From assembly GCF_017874035.1 (NCBI RefSeq), contig NZ_JAGGKV010000006.1, forward strand, positions 327,301 to 391,300: a stretch of 64,000 bases of DNA. Direction: 5' to 3'. Below the pieces are notes generated by a model. It saw only the letters and a program-made list of their open reading frames with translations, did not search any database and had not been told where the DNA came from. Both the position numbers and the translations under genes were made by a program. Positions within the stretch are counted from its first letter, which is position 1. The number at the start of each line of letters is the position of its first letter. This stretch comes from Paenibacillus aceris. Its GTDB lineage: Bacteria; Bacillota; Bacilli; Paenibacillales; NBRC-103111. This document shows positions 34,556-43,763 of the stretch, piece by piece.

Positions 34556-35455
34556 TTATCCCTTCACGGAGCCAATCAGCATTCCTTTTACGAAGTACCG
34601 CTGCACGAAAGGATAAATCATTAGAACAGGTAAGCTTGCTATGACAATAAGCGAATATTTGGTTAAATCGGCAAACTGCTGTCTTCTCAACTGTTCTGCC
34701 GCATCAATGTTGCTGGAGGCCGCTGAATTCAGAATGAGAATACTGCGAAGGATTAACTGCAAGGGGTAGAGGCTTTGTGTTTTTAAGTAAATCAAGGCAT
34801 CAAAGTAAGCGTTCCACTGCCCGATCGCATACATCAAAATCAGTACGGCGATGATCGGTTTGGACAGAGGGAGCACAACGCTCCATAGAAAACGCAAATC
34901 GCTGCAGCCATCCATTTCGCTTGCTTCCGCCAGTTCTTCAGGAATGGATGACTGAAAAAACGTCCTAGCGATAATAATTTGCCATACCCAGATCGCTTGC
35001 GGGATAAGCAGTGCCCATCTTGTATCAAGCATCCCGAGCTGTTTGACCACTAAATACGTTGGGATTAAACCGCCTGAGAACAGCATCGTGAACGTGATGA
35101 ACATCATAAGCGCATTACGGCCAAAAAATGTCCTTCGGGATAGCGGATAGGCCAAAATAACCGTGAGCATGACGCTTATCAAGGTGCCCGTGAAGGCGTA
35201 AAACAGCGAGTTCCCGTAGCCCTGCAGCACTTGCGGGTTGCTCAAAACCACTTTATATCCGACGAACGTGAGATCCACCGGCCATAACCAAACTCGCCCC
35301 GATGAAACTGCGAGCGGGCTGCTTAACGATGAGCTGACAATGAACACCAACGGATAAAGAACTGCGACTAGCGCGATCCCCAGCAATATATAGACGCCCG
35401 TGAGGAACACCCGGTCCCCTGTCGATTCGCGAATACCGCGACCCAGCTTGATCAT
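34556..35455 (-). CDS. Sugar ABC permease, LplC type
   Basis: About 299 residues from the ATG at 35455, which has AAAGGAGAGG upstream; the longer frame to 35518 overlaps the previous gene. Six membrane helices. EAA loop 'EELAEASEMDGCSDLRFLWS', with Cys in place of the usual Ala/Asn, and the family end 'FVQRYFVKGMLIGSVKG', almost identical to that of the paralogue at 5384-6277. It pairs with the LplB-type subunit upstream to import the oligosaccharide bound by the 32769-34430 lipoprotein. Confidence 0.9.
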   Translation of the reverse strand: MIKLGRGIRESTGDRVFLTGVYILLGIALVAVLYPLVFIVSSSLSSPLAVSSGRVWLWPVDLTFVGYKVVLSNPQVLQGYGNSLFYAFTGTLISVMLTVILAYPLSRRTFFGRNALMMFITFTMLFSGGLIPTYLVVKQLGMLDTRWALLIPQAIWVWQIIIARTFFQSSIPEELAEASEMDGCSDLRFLWSVVLPLSKPIIAVLILMYAIGQWNAYFDALIYLKTQSLYPLQLILRSILILNSAASSNIDAAEQLRRQQFADLTKYSLIVIASLPVLMIYPFVQRYFVKGMLIGSVKG

Positions 35456-35477
35456 TTGGCGCTTCCTCTCCTTTCTT

Positions 35478-36449
35478 TTACCAAAGACTTGTACTAGAAA
35501 TTCGTTTGGCAACCGCATTAACCAGCAGTAGCAGAATCAAGTTAATTACGGAGTTGAACAAGCCGACCGCCGTAGCGAAACTGAAATTCGCGTTCAATAA
35601 TCCGATCTTATACACATAAGTAGCGATAATTTCTGCCGTTTCGAGATTAAGGGGATTTTGCAGCAAATAAATTTTTTCAAACCCAACGGACATGATGTTC
35701 CCTACACTTAAAATCAAAATGATAACAGCTGTCGGCATAATGCCGGGAATATCGATATGAATAATTTTCTGAATTCGGGAAGCCCCGTCGACCTTCGCCG
35801 CTTCGTAGAGCGATGGGTCTACCCCGGCAAGCGCCGCTAAATAAATGACCGCCGAGTAACCCGCCCCCTGCCAGACGTCAGACCAAACATAGACACTTCG
35901 GAACATGCTGGGGATACCGAGAAAGTTGATCGATTCCATGCCGAAGCTTTGTAAGATGATATTGATCACGCCTAGTCTCGGGGAGAGAAGCAGCATAATC
36001 ATGGAAACCATAACAACCGTTGAAATAAAGTAAGGCGCATAAGTGACGAGTTGCACCGTTCTTTTGAAAATGCCGTTTCGGGTCTCATTCAATGCCAGAG
36101 CCAGCAAAATCGGAATAGGGAACCCAATTGCGATTTGATACAAACTAAGGAATAGCGTGTTCTTCATCAGCATCCAGAATTGCGGGTTGTTGAAGAACAG
36201 ATGGAAATGCTTGAACCCGGCCCAAGGACTGTGCCAAATCCCTTTGACGACGCTATAATCCTTGAAGGCGATGACAGCGTTCATCATCGGAATGTACTTA
36301 AAAATAATGAAATAAAGAACTGCCGGTATAATGAGTAAGTAGAACTGCCAGTGTTTCCGAAAGCTCTTGTTCGCTTCCATCCACAGCCTGGACTTCTTCG
36401 CTTTTGTCACACTCGGAGCGCGCGTTTCTCTGACTGATACGGTATCCAG
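35478..36449 (-). CDS. Sugar ABC permease, LplB type, with possible CTG start
   Basis: About 323 residues. Six membrane helices starting at 'FYLLIIPAVLYFIIFKYIPM'; EAA loop 'PSLYEAAKVDGASRIQKIIH'. The open frame extends to 36527. The best ribosome-binding site, AGGAGGG, is 7 bases before an in-frame CTG at 36449. A more upstream ATG at 36497 follows AAAGGGGG by only 2 bases and would put the cre-like site inside the coding region and add an Arg-rich stretch unlike the family. The start is therefore uncertain. It is the first permease gene of the second sugar operon, downstream of the GH95 gene by about 195 bp with its own control region. Confidence 0.86.
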   Translation of the reverse strand: MDTVSVRETRAPSVTKAKKSRLWMEANKSFRKHWQFYLLIIPAVLYFIIFKYIPMMNAVIAFKDYSVVKGIWHSPWAGFKHFHLFFNNPQFWMLMKNTLFLSLYQIAIGFPIPILLALALNETRNGIFKRTVQLVTYAPYFISTVVMVSMIMLLLSPRLGVINIILQSFGMESINFLGIPSMFRSVYVWSDVWQGAGYSAVIYLAALAGVDPSLYEAAKVDGASRIQKIIHIDIPGIMPTAVIILILSVGNIMSVGFEKIYLLQNPLNLETAEIIATYVYKIGLLNANFSFATAVGLFNSVINLILLLLVNAVAKRISSTSLW

Positions 36450-36465
36450 AACAATCCCTCCTGTT

Positions 36466-36480
36466 TGGTAGCGCTTTCTA
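36466..36480. promoter_or_regulatory. CcpA cre-like site
   Basis: TGGTAGCGCTTTCTA matches the cre consensus (TGWNANCGNTNWCW) except the third base. It lies just upstream of the LplB start, where CcpA would block transcription. Confidence 0.55.
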
Positions 36481-36513
36481 TATCTACAAGACCACATTTC
36501 CCCCTTTAACGTA

Positions 36514-36565
36514 AAGGTACACCTCAAAACACGGCGTACATTTGCCGAAAATGAGCAAGGTACAC
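36514..36565. promoter_or_regulatory. Direct repeats AAGGTACAC, candidate AraC-regulator sites
   Basis: AAGGTACAC occurs at 36514-36522 and 36557-36565, 43 bp apart (about four helical turns), upstream of the LplB gene. A partial copy CAGGTACT lies near 36590. A GCGG hairpin at about 36604-36632 follows the GH95 stop. Confidence 0.4.
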
Positions 36566-36644
36566 TTCCGTCTGGCAGGTACTTTTCTCAGCGGAAACAT
36601 CAAACGGCGGATCCGGATGGAACCCGCCGTTATACTATGGGAAC

Positions 36645-39026
36645 TTATATGCTGCGCAGCGTATATGTTTTACCTGCCTCCGTATCGAAGCGGATGACAC
36701 CGTCCATCATATGTTCAAAAGGTACACGCTTGCCTTCCGATTCAATCGAGAGCAAATCTCCCTTCGTGCGAATGCGGCAGCTTCCTCCGAATTGAGCTGT
36801 AATTTCCGCTTCCTGAAGGACGCCTCCCTCCCACGATAGACTTACCCCCATCGCGCCTCTTGCTCGAAGTCCCTTCACAGAGCCCTTCGGCCATGCATCT
36901 GGCAAAGCCGGAAGCAGAGAAATTTCGCCGGCATGAGATTGAACCAGCATCTCCGCAACGCCGGCCGTAAATCCAAAATTGCCGTCGATTTGGAAAGGCG
37001 GGTGCGCATCGAACAAGTTGGCGTAGACGCCACCACGATGATAGTTCGTCTCGTCCTCCTTCACCAGCTGAAGCAGATTGGAGATCAGCTGCAGCGTTCG
37101 GTTCCCGTCCTGGAAACGAGCCCACAAACAAATTTTCCACGCCAGGCTCCAGCCCGTCCCGCCATCACCGCGCCGCTCCAAGGAAGTTCTGGCCGCCTGA
37201 AACAGTTCCGGCGTTTCCAATTGCGTCAATTGACGGCCAGGGTAGATGCCGAAGAGGTGAGACACATGACGGTGATGAACATCCTCGTCATCCCAATCCA
37301 CCGACCATTCCTGGAGCTGGCCGTACTTGCCGGTTTGCATCGGCTTCAGTTTCTCGCGTGCTGCTGCCATTTCAGCTCTCAAAGACTCATCAACGTGAAG
37401 AACGGTCGAAGCCTCGATACTACTCGTAAACAAGTCCCATAGTAACGACAAATCCATCGTCGTCGCCTGACTCACCGCTGCCTTCTGCCCATCCGCAGTC
37501 ACAAATTTATGCTCAGGCGAGGTGGAAGGCGACGTGATCAAATGGCCGTTTTCGTCGGTATGCAGCCAATCCAAGCAGAAAAGTACCGCTTCTCTCATAA
37601 TCGGATAAGCCTGTTCGCGAAGATAACGTTCATCCTTGGTGAACGCGTAGTGCTCCCAGAGGTGCTGGCACAGCCATGCTGCCGACATCGGCCATAACGC
37701 CCACACCGGATCGCCGTGCCCATAGTCCCCGACAGGGGCTGACTGGCACCAGATGTCTCCGTTATGATGCGCGACCCAGCCTCGGCAGCCGTAATTCACT
37801 TCGGCCGTTTTCCGCCCGTTGTTGGACAAATTCTGTATGTACCCGAGAAGCGGCTCGTGACATTCGGATAAATGGCAAGTTTCCGCCAGCCAATAGTTCA
37901 TCTCGGCATTAATGTTCAACGTCCAATTGCTGCTCCATGGGGGGCGCAGCTCTTTGTTCCAAATGCCCTGCAGGTTAGCGGGTTGCGACCCGGCACGCGA
38001 GCTTGCGATCAGCAAGTACCTGCCATATTGAAACAGCAGTTCCACGAGCCCCGCATCCTTCGCCCCAAACTCGGCGATTCGCCGGTCGGTCGGCATCCGT
38101 TCTGCCGCCTCGGTAGCGCCAAGCTTTAGTTCCACACGATTGAATAATGCCGTGTAATCATCTATATGTGATTGCCGCAATTGCTCATAGGATTTGGCCA
38201 TCGCCCGCTGCAGCCGCTCAACATTGGTGGCGGCTATTTCGCCGCTTTCCCTGGCAGGCCGCTTATCATATCCTTGAAAGCTGGTTTCCGCACTGAATAG
38301 CAGAGTAACAGCCTTCGCGTTTTTAATATGAAGTCCGTCATGATCAATTGCACAAGCGCCGCCCTCAAGTTGAACACCAAGACGCCCCTCGAACCGCATA
38401 GCCTCCGTTGTCTCGGGCTCACCGTATACGACGGGAAGATCCCTGTTGTAGTAATTAGGATCAACGTGCTCCGGGCAAATTCCTTGCAAATACAGCTGCT
38501 CTGCCGTAGAGCTTGTTCGATATGGATGCGGGCTATCCAGCCGCGCTGAGAAATTCAGAGCGCCCTGAGCGTTTGCCTCGATGCGCATCACAATCACTTG
38601 GTCTGGATATGACGCAAACATTTCCCGTGTATACGTAATTTCGCCAATCCGGTACGCCACCCTAGCGATCGCATCTGTCAGATCCAAGCTGCGCTCATAG
38701 TCCCTAACTACACCACCGTGACGGAACTTCAGGTGAAGATCGCCAAGCGGCATATACGATTGATTGTAAGGCCCCATCATCTCCTTGCACTTCTTGTCCG
38801 CATCCGTATAGCGCTCTTCCGCTATGAGCCCGCGCACTTCGGCGAGAACGTTCTTCGCGCTCGGATTGTTTCCGTCAACAGGACCCCGCCCGGACCAAAG
38901 CGTATCTTCGTTCAACTGCAAATGTTCGGCTTCCGGTTCCCCGAAAACCATAGCCCCCAGACGTCCGTTTCCGATAGGAAGCGCTTCCGTCCATGCCTTG
39001 GCGAAGCTTTGATAACGTAATTTCAT
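36645..39026 (-). CDS. GH95 alpha-L-fucosidase / alpha-L-galactosidase-like enzyme
   Basis: About 793 residues from the ATG at 39026 (AAAGGAG upstream); no signal peptide. '[20 protein letters not shown]' and '[20 protein letters not shown]' are the GH95 N-terminal signature. '[20 protein letters not shown]' contains the catalytic-site N-x-N-x-E, and '[20 protein letters not shown]' the conserved Asp region of the (alpha/alpha)6 barrel. Family members invert alpha-1,2-fucosidic or alpha-L-galactosidic bonds. With no export signal it acts on oligosaccharide already imported by the neighbouring ABC system. The gene lies downstream of an AraC-type regulator (106 bp) and upstream of the permeases. 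Confidence 0.93.
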   Translation of the reverse strand: MKLRYQSFAKAWTEALPIGNGRLGAMVFGEPEAEHLQLNEDTLWSGRGPVDGNNPSAKNVLAEVRGLIAEERYTDADKKCKEMMGPYNQSYMPLGDLHLKFRHGGVVRDYERSLDLTDAIARVAYRIGEITYTREMFASYPDQVIVMRIEANAQGALNFSARLDSPHPYRTSSTAEQLYLQGICPEHVDPNYYNRDLPVVYGEPETTEAMRFEGRLGVQLEGGACAIDHDGLHIKNAKAVTLLFSAETSFQGYDKRPARESGEIAATNVERLQRAMAKSYEQLRQSHIDDYTALFNRVELKLGATEAAERMPTDRRIAEFGAKDAGLVELLFQYGRYLLIASSRAGSQPANLQGIWNKELRPPWSSNWTLNINAEMNYWLAETCHLSECHEPLLGYIQNLSNNGRKTAEVNYGCRGWVAHHNGDIWCQSAPVGDYGHGDPVWALWPMSAAWLCQHLWEHYAFTKDERYLREQAYPIMREAVLFCLDWLHTDENGHLITSPSTSPEHKFVTADGQKAAVSQATTMDLSLLWDLFTSSIEASTVLHVDESLRAEMAAAREKLKPMQTGKYGQLQEWSVDWDDEDVHHRHVSHLFGIYPGRQLTQLETPELFQAARTSLERRGDGGTGWSLAWKICLWARFQDGNRTLQLISNLLQLVKEDETNYHRGGVYANLFDAHPPFQIDGNFGFTAGVAEMLVQSHAGEISLLPALPDAWPKGSVKGLRARGAMGVSLSWEGGVLQEAEITAQFGGSCRIRTKGDLLSIESEGKRVPFEHMMDGVIRFDTEAGKTYTLRSI

Positions 39027-39132
39027 GATAAACAGCTCCTTTAACAAATAGAATTATGCCTACCCCAACTACATCACAAAATTACGATCTGTAATAAGGA
39101 CATTTCTAAGGTACTTTTGAATAAAATCAACA

Positions 39133-41469
39133 TTAATTGACCGTTTTTCGGTAAATGCTCGGCGACACGCCCGATACCCGTTTAAAAGCTCTCCGAAACG
39201 CATGCGCACTGTTGTAGCCGACATACTGTGAAATTTCATCAATCGTGTGATCGCTGTTAAAAAGAAGATCCGTTGCCTTCTTAATGCGGATTTTCTCCAG
39301 ATAGTCCGATAAGTTCTCACCTGTGTGATCTTTAAATAACTGCGAAATGTACTTCTCAGGCAGCTCGACTGCGGTAGAAATCTTATACAGATTTAAGTCA
39401 GCATCCGCATAGCGACTATCGAGGAAGGAAACAATTTTGTTTATCATTTCACCGGTGCTATCCTCTTTCTTCTTTAACACCCTGCTGCAGAATGCTTCTA
39501 GAAGTACCAGAACTTCATTGCGGAAGCGATCCAAACTTGTAGATAGCTGTAACTGCTCAACGCGCGGCTTGAGTCCTTCGGATACCGCTTGATCCGTAAA
39601 CGGACTATGCTGCAGCAGCTTAAAAAAAGTCCCTTTCAATTCCCCGAATAGCTGTTGAACCATTTCCGCTGACAGCTGCCGTTCCGAGAAATTGTGCTCC
39701 AGCAGTTGTTCAAAAATGCGGTGCACCTCTTGAAGCTCACCGATTTTGACCGCATTCATCATGCGCAGCTCCATATCAATCGGGTAATAATAGGTCGTAG
39801 ATTCCTTGATCACATCCCGATACCAGATCGTTTCCGCTTCTTCTCTTAGCACCGAATAATCAAGCGCGCCTCTTGCTTCCTCGAAGGATCGACTGCTGTC
39901 GGAGAGTGCCTGGAAGCTGCCGCCAATGGCAACGGTCATTTGAATCCGGTATTCCTCTTTCACATATTCCCTCAACTGCTCGAACAGTTCTGTTAGACCT
40001 GCTGTCATTTCATCTGCCTCTGAATAGTTCGCCGTTTCGGTTAACGTCATGAGAATCGCAATTTTATCCGAATCGATATCGGTCACATTCAGTTGAAAGA
40101 CACCGCTCAAATCGTTCAGACATTTTTTGATCAAAAGTCGTGCCGCATTCAGCTCGTGAATAATTTCTTTGCTGACCAAGCCGCTGTAGCCGTTAATTCG
40201 GATCATCGCGACATAACCCGTTTCTCTTTTCAAATTCAAGTTTGGCAATGAGTGCATTAAAGTCCGCATTTCCTGGAGAGAATCAAACTCCCCTTTTAAC
40301 AGCCGCTTTACGAAAGCATCTTCTAATAAAGGCAGTTGGCGCCTAAGCTCCTCCTCCAGCGTTCGCTGACTGGCCAGCAAATGCGAAATATTCCCTTGCA
40401 AAAAATCAAAGGCATTCTTTCCCTTGTAGCCGACCTGCCCGGTTTGCTCCCGAAAAACCGTAACGATCCGGTTAATGGGCGCGCTATTCCTGTATGCGAA
40501 TAACAAAGCTGCCACAATGCCAAGCAATAACGTTGAAACCGTGATCGTCCAGGTAACCTTCGCAATAAACACGGACTTTTCCATGACAACACTTTTCGGC
40601 AGGCCGACTACGTACACCCATCCGTTATACGCCGATTTTGAGGAGATGAGCAGCGTTTTATCTTTTACAAATGTATTCCCCGGTTTACTATTAATCAGTT
40701 CCTGGATGTTCAAATCTTTTATTTGTGCATCCTCAATGCCAATTCTAGCAATCGGATGACCGTCTTTATCGCTGATATACGCCCATCCCCCATATTGCTT
40801 CGGTATGCGCTCCAGCATTTTGGCGATTTCATTTTCGTCAATCAAAATAACCGCTGTTCCGAGCGAGTGCTGGAAACTGTCGAATGGAATGGACTGCAAA
40901 TACGTGATCACATTTGTCTTCTTCCCATTATTGATGAACGGTTGTGACGGCAGGGTCTCTCTGCGATGGATTTTGCCCAAAATCTCCTGTTTCCATTGAA
41001 CCGGATCGACATTTTGATAATGATACAGGTCGAAGTAATCATCCGGGCGAACAAATACACCCGAAGGCGTAAAAATAGCGTGATAATTGTTCAGATATAT
41101 GTAGAAATCCTCCAAAAACGTGTTCGTCAAGCTGTATGCCGTCGTATTCCTCCATGATTTCCATATCGCGTACACATCATAGTGCTCGGCATCTACTTGT
41201 TCGTTCAGCACGTAATTCAATTCTTGATCTAGCGACAGCTGCCTCGTAATGTTCTCAACCTCTTCCATTCTGCGGTCCAAAATATCCCTGCTTTGGTTCA
41301 GCATCATTGCGCTAGCCTCCAGCGAACTGGACTTAATAATGTCAGAGGAGACATAATAAGAGATGAAGCCCGTCAGCATCGGAATAAACAGGACGAGCAC
41401 GTAGGAAATAAGAAAACTTCTGAAAATGGGGGAGTGCTCCAGCTTCAGCTTAAATTTTAGCTTCATCAT
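39133..41469 (-). CDS. Membrane-anchored AraC-family regulator of the GH95 locus
   Basis: About 778 residues from ATG-ATG at 41469, preceded by AGGAGGTGATC, a full anti-SD complement. Membrane helices near residues 15-37 ('FLISYVLVLFIPMLTGFISY') and about 295-315 ('WTITVSTLLLGIVAALLFAY') enclose an extracellular Cache-like sensor. The C-terminus is an AraC double helix-turn-helix: 'ISTAVELPEKYISQLFKDHT' and 'IDEISQYVGYNSAHAFRRAF'. It likely senses the oligosaccharide or a loaded binding protein outside the cell and activates the downstream GH95 and ABC genes. A cre site lies 38 bp upstream, so the regulator itself appears to be under carbon catabolite repression. Confidence 0.9.
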   Translation of the reverse strand: MMKLKFKLKLEHSPIFRSFLISYVLVLFIPMLTGFISYYVSSDIIKSSSLEASAMMLNQSRDILDRRMEEVENITRQLSLDQELNYVLNEQVDAEHYDVYAIWKSWRNTTAYSLTNTFLEDFYIYLNNYHAIFTPSGVFVRPDDYFDLYHYQNVDPVQWKQEILGKIHRRETLPSQPFINNGKKTNVITYLQSIPFDSFQHSLGTAVILIDENEIAKMLERIPKQYGGWAYISDKDGHPIARIGIEDAQIKDLNIQELINSKPGNTFVKDKTLLISSKSAYNGWVYVVGLPKSVVMEKSVFIAKVTWTITVSTLLLGIVAALLFAYRNSAPINRIVTVFREQTGQVGYKGKNAFDFLQGNISHLLASQRTLEEELRRQLPLLEDAFVKRLLKGEFDSLQEMRTLMHSLPNLNLKRETGYVAMIRINGYSGLVSKEIIHELNAARLLIKKCLNDLSGVFQLNVTDIDSDKIAILMTLTETANYSEADEMTAGLTELFEQLREYVKEEYRIQMTVAIGGSFQALSDSSRSFEEARGALDYSVLREEAETIWYRDVIKESTTYYYPIDMELRMMNAVKIGELQEVHRIFEQLLEHNFSERQLSAEMVQQLFGELKGTFFKLLQHSPFTDQAVSEGLKPRVEQLQLSTSLDRFRNEVLVLLEAFCSRVLKKKEDSTGEMINKIVSFLDSRYADADLNLYKISTAVELPEKYISQLFKDHTGENLSDYLEKIRIKKATDLLFNSDHTIDEISQYVGYNSAHAFRRAFKRVSGVSPSIYRKTVN

Positions 41470-41506
41470 AACTTGATCACCTCCTCTAATCGTATGCTTC
41501 ATAATA

Positions 41507-41520
41507 CGAAAGCGTTTTCA
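41507..41520. promoter_or_regulatory. CcpA cre site upstream of the AraC-type regulator
   Basis: CGAAAGCGTTTTCA (minus: TGAAAACGCTTTCG) matches the cre consensus at all central positions, 38 bp before the regulator start. Confidence 0.7.
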
Positions 41521-41581
41521 TTTTTTGTTCTAATCATAAAATATAAGCTGGATTTTGTCTGTCGAAATAAGGCAGTTTGCA

Positions 41582-41655
41582 AAAAGAGCCTCCAAAGACT
41601 ACTATCCTTCGAAAATAGGTCTTTTCGACTGTGATAGGAGTCCTTTGGGGCTCTT
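41582..41655 (-). terminator. Long terminator hairpin after ssuC
   Basis: AAGAGCC...TATC and GATA...GGCTCTT arms with small bulges enclose an inner perfect TCGAAAA/TTTTCGA stem. The minus strand ends GGCTCTTTTTG. Confidence 0.75.
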
Positions 41656-41717
41656 ATTTTCCTGATATAACTCGAATCGGGCTGATTTCTCACACTGGCT
41701 CTAGCACTGCTCCAAAC

Positions 41718-42593
41718 CTATCCATTAAAGCTATCGCGCCATTTCAGCAGCTTCTTTTCCAATATACGCACCAAGGAGTCGGACCCTTTGCCTACGAAAG
41801 CAAAGATCAAAATCCCCACAAACACGATCGCCGTCTGAGAGAACTGTCTCGCATCCAGAATCAAGTAACCAACCCCTTCGCTTGACCCCATCAGCTCCGC
41901 CACAACCAAGCCTAACCAAGCTACGCCGATTGAGAGCCGTAAGCCTAACAAAATGTTAGGCAAAGCTGCCGGCAGTACCAGTTTGGTAATTTGTTTAAAC
42001 TTACTGAATTCCAGCACTCTGGCTACATCGAACAATTTAGAGTCGACATTGCGGATGCCTAGAAAAGTCTGCACATATAACGGGAAGAAGGCCCCCTTGG
42101 CAATCAGCAATACTTTGGAAAACTCCCCAAAGCCAAACCATAGGATAAAGAGCGGCGTAATTGCCAAATGAGGGATCGTGCGCAGCATCTGTACGGAAGG
42201 GTCAACCGTTTGCTCAAACTTGCGGAACAAGCCGACGAGCAGGCCAAATCCCAACCCTAGACTGCCTCCAATCAGAAAGCCTACAGCTGCGCGCCATATG
42301 CTTATTTTGACATGCTTGAAGAGTTCTCCGCTAATGAGCAAGTCATAAAAGGCCTGCCATATCGCAAATGGCGTTGGCAGCAGCGTTTTGGACACCACGC
42401 CTAATGAACCGAAGATTTGCCATAAAATTAACACTGTAAGCGGCAAAATGCTGCCCCTGACGACGAGCTCCCATTTGCCTTCTTTCCTTTGCGGCTTTGA
42501 AATGCCGGGCTGTTCGAAAGAGACAGGCGGTTCAACCGCCTTTGCCCGGGAAATGGGCTGATTTTTTCCAACAATAACTTCTGCTTGACTCAT
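41718..42593 (-). CDS. ssuC: Aliphatic-sulfonate-type ABC permease
   Basis: 291 residues. A charged N-terminal extension of about 45 residues precedes six membrane helices. The coupling loop 'KFKQITKLVLPAALPNILLG' is the EAA-like motif of the NitT/TauT family (SsuC, TauC), and 'RTIPHLAITPLFILWFGFG' is highly typical. It works with the SsuB ATPase gene 38 bp upstream and probably with the SsuA-like lipoprotein encoded on the other arm of the locus (46716-47792). Sulfonate or sulfate-ester uptake for sulfur is likely; exact substrate is unknown. Confidence 0.88.
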   Translation of the reverse strand: MSQAEVIVGKNQPISRAKAVEPPVSFEQPGISKPQRKEGKWELVVRGSILPLTVLILWQIFGSLGVVSKTLLPTPFAIWQAFYDLLISGELFKHVKISIWRAAVGFLIGGSLGLGFGLLVGLFRKFEQTVDPSVQMLRTIPHLAITPLFILWFGFGEFSKVLLIAKGAFFPLYVQTFLGIRNVDSKLFDVARVLEFSKFKQITKLVLPAALPNILLGLRLSIGVAWLGLVVAELMGSSEGVGYLILDARQFSQTAIVFVGILIFAFVGKGSDSLVRILEKKLLKWRDSFNG

Positions 42594-42631
42594 CGCTGCT
42601 CCCTCACTTTCATTCTCATTAGTAAAATGCT

Positions 42632-43411
42632 TTAAATACCCGAACTGTCCACCAGCTCTAGTTCATCAACAGGCTCAAATTCGCTGAGTACCAGCTTGCG
42701 AAGTTCTTGGAACGAAACGGTTGTCTTTTTGCGCGGATAGGGCAGGTCGACTGAGATGATGTTACGGATCGTCCCCGGGCGGGCATCCATCACAACGACT
42801 CGGGTAGCCAAAAACACAGCTTCATCAATATCATGCGTAACGAGAATCATCGTTGTCCGGTTTTTCTCCCATATATCCAGAGCCACCTCTTGCAAATGCG
42901 AACGAGTGAAGGCATCCAATGCCCCAAATGGTTCATCCAGCAGCAGCACCTTCGGATTTCGGAGCAATGCCCTTGCTATGGCGACCCGCTGCGACATGCC
43001 CCCGGACAATTCCCTCGGATATGATTTCTCAAATCCTTTCAGTTTGACAAGCTCAATCAGATGATCGACGCGCGCCCGAACGTCCGGATCTTTCAAGCTA
43101 AGATCTGCGGCGATGTTTTTTTCGACAGTCAACCAAGGGAATAAGCGATGCTCCTGAAAAATAAATCCTTTATCGATGCCTGGCTTTTCAACCTGCTTTT
43201 GCTCAAGAAGCACTTTTCCGTTATGCTCGGTGTCCAGCCCTGCAATGATTTTGAGCAATGTGCTTTTGCCGCAGCCGCTTGGGCCAATGATGGTAATAAA
43301 TTCACCTTCTTTAATTTTCAATTGAATGTTATGCAGCGCTTCTACACGGTGCCCTTGAGGCGTCTGGAACCATTTGCTCGGCAAATCAATGTCTAGTGAA
43401 ATAACGCTCAT
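42632..43411 (-). CDS. ssuB: Aliphatic-sulfonate-type ABC ATPase
   Basis: 259 residues from the ATG at 43411 (GGGGGAG upstream; a TTG at 43414 is in frame). Walker A '[18 protein letters not shown]', Q-loop '[14 protein letters not shown]', signature '[15 protein letters not shown]', Walker B '[16 protein letters not shown]', H-loop '[17 protein letters not shown]'. This is the SsuB/TauB/NrtD type. First gene of the minus-strand sulfur operon. It is preceded by a strong promoter at 43551-43579 and a leader terminator at 43441-43496. Confidence 0.9.
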   Translation of the reverse strand: MSVISLDIDLPSKWFQTPQGHRVEALHNIQLKIKEGEFITIIGPSGCGKSTLLKIIAGLDTEHNGKVLLEQKQVEKPGIDKGFIFQEHRLFPWLTVEKNIAADLSLKDPDVRARVDHLIELVKLKGFEKSYPRELSGGMSQRVAIARALLRNPKVLLLDEPFGALDAFTRSHLQEVALDIWEKNRTTMILVTHDIDEAVFLATRVVVMDARPGTIRNIISVDLPYPRKKTTVSFQELRKLVLSEFEPVDELELVDSSGI

Positions 43412-43440
43412 CAAGCTCTCCCCCTTTAGCCATTTATTCT

Positions 43441-43496
43441 AAAATAAAAAAAGAGACCTCCACACAACCCCCTTTGCGGGGAAGTCAGGAAGTCTC
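43441..43496 (-). terminator. Leader terminator of ssuB (candidate attenuator)
   Basis: GGAAGTCTC...GAGACCTCC-type stem (43453-43461 with 43488-43496) around an inner CCCC/GGGG hairpin, followed on the minus strand by seven T. Just upstream in the RNA, GTCCACCAG can pair with CTGGAGAC and would tie up the 5' arm, giving a mutually exclusive fold. Confidence 0.75.
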
Positions 43497-43550
43497 CAGA
43501 TACCTGGTGGACTCATTTCAATTCATAGTGATTAACTTGGATATAGATGG

Positions 43551-43579
43551 ATCATATCATCACAAATTTTGGAAGTCAA
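43551..43579 (-). promoter_or_regulatory. Sigma-A promoter of ssuBC
   Basis: TTGACT (43574-43579), 17 bp, TATGAT (43551-43556) on the minus strand. Start near 43544 gives a leader of about 130 nt. Confidence 0.75.
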
Positions 43580-43603
43580 CCCTCTAATTCTTACATTACC
43601 CAC

Positions 43604-43632
43604 TTGTTTTATCGGAATTAGTATGCTAGCAT
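43604..43632 (+). promoter_or_regulatory. Sigma-A promoter of the monooxygenase/ssuA operon
   Basis: TTGTTT (43604-43609), 17 bp, TAGCAT (43627-43632). It lies back to back with the ssuB promoter; the two -35 elements are 24 bp apart. Confidence 0.6.
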
Positions 43633-43672
43633 AACTAATCAATAACCCAAACAGCCCATTGGACCACCAACG

Positions 43673-43720
43673 GCTCTCCAGACACTGCCCCTAGCGGCAG
43701 CTTGGAGAGCTTTTCTTTTT
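43673..43720 (+). terminator. Leader terminator of the monooxygenase operon (candidate attenuator)
   Basis: GCTCTCCA (43673-43680) pairs with TGGAGAGC (43703-43710) around an inner GCC/GGC stem, then TTTTCTTTTT. It lies 44 bp before the first start codon. TTGGACCACCA just upstream offers TGGA to pair with TCCA of the 5' arm. Confidence 0.8.
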
Positions 43721-43763
43721 ACCCGGGCAACTCATACTTAGTTTAATCATGGAGGGATGAAGA

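Noticed and set aside
43441..43720. S-box (SAM) or T-box leaders for the sulfur genes
   Set aside because: Neither the S-box core nor the TGGNACC T-box element is present; leaders are too short for a T-box.
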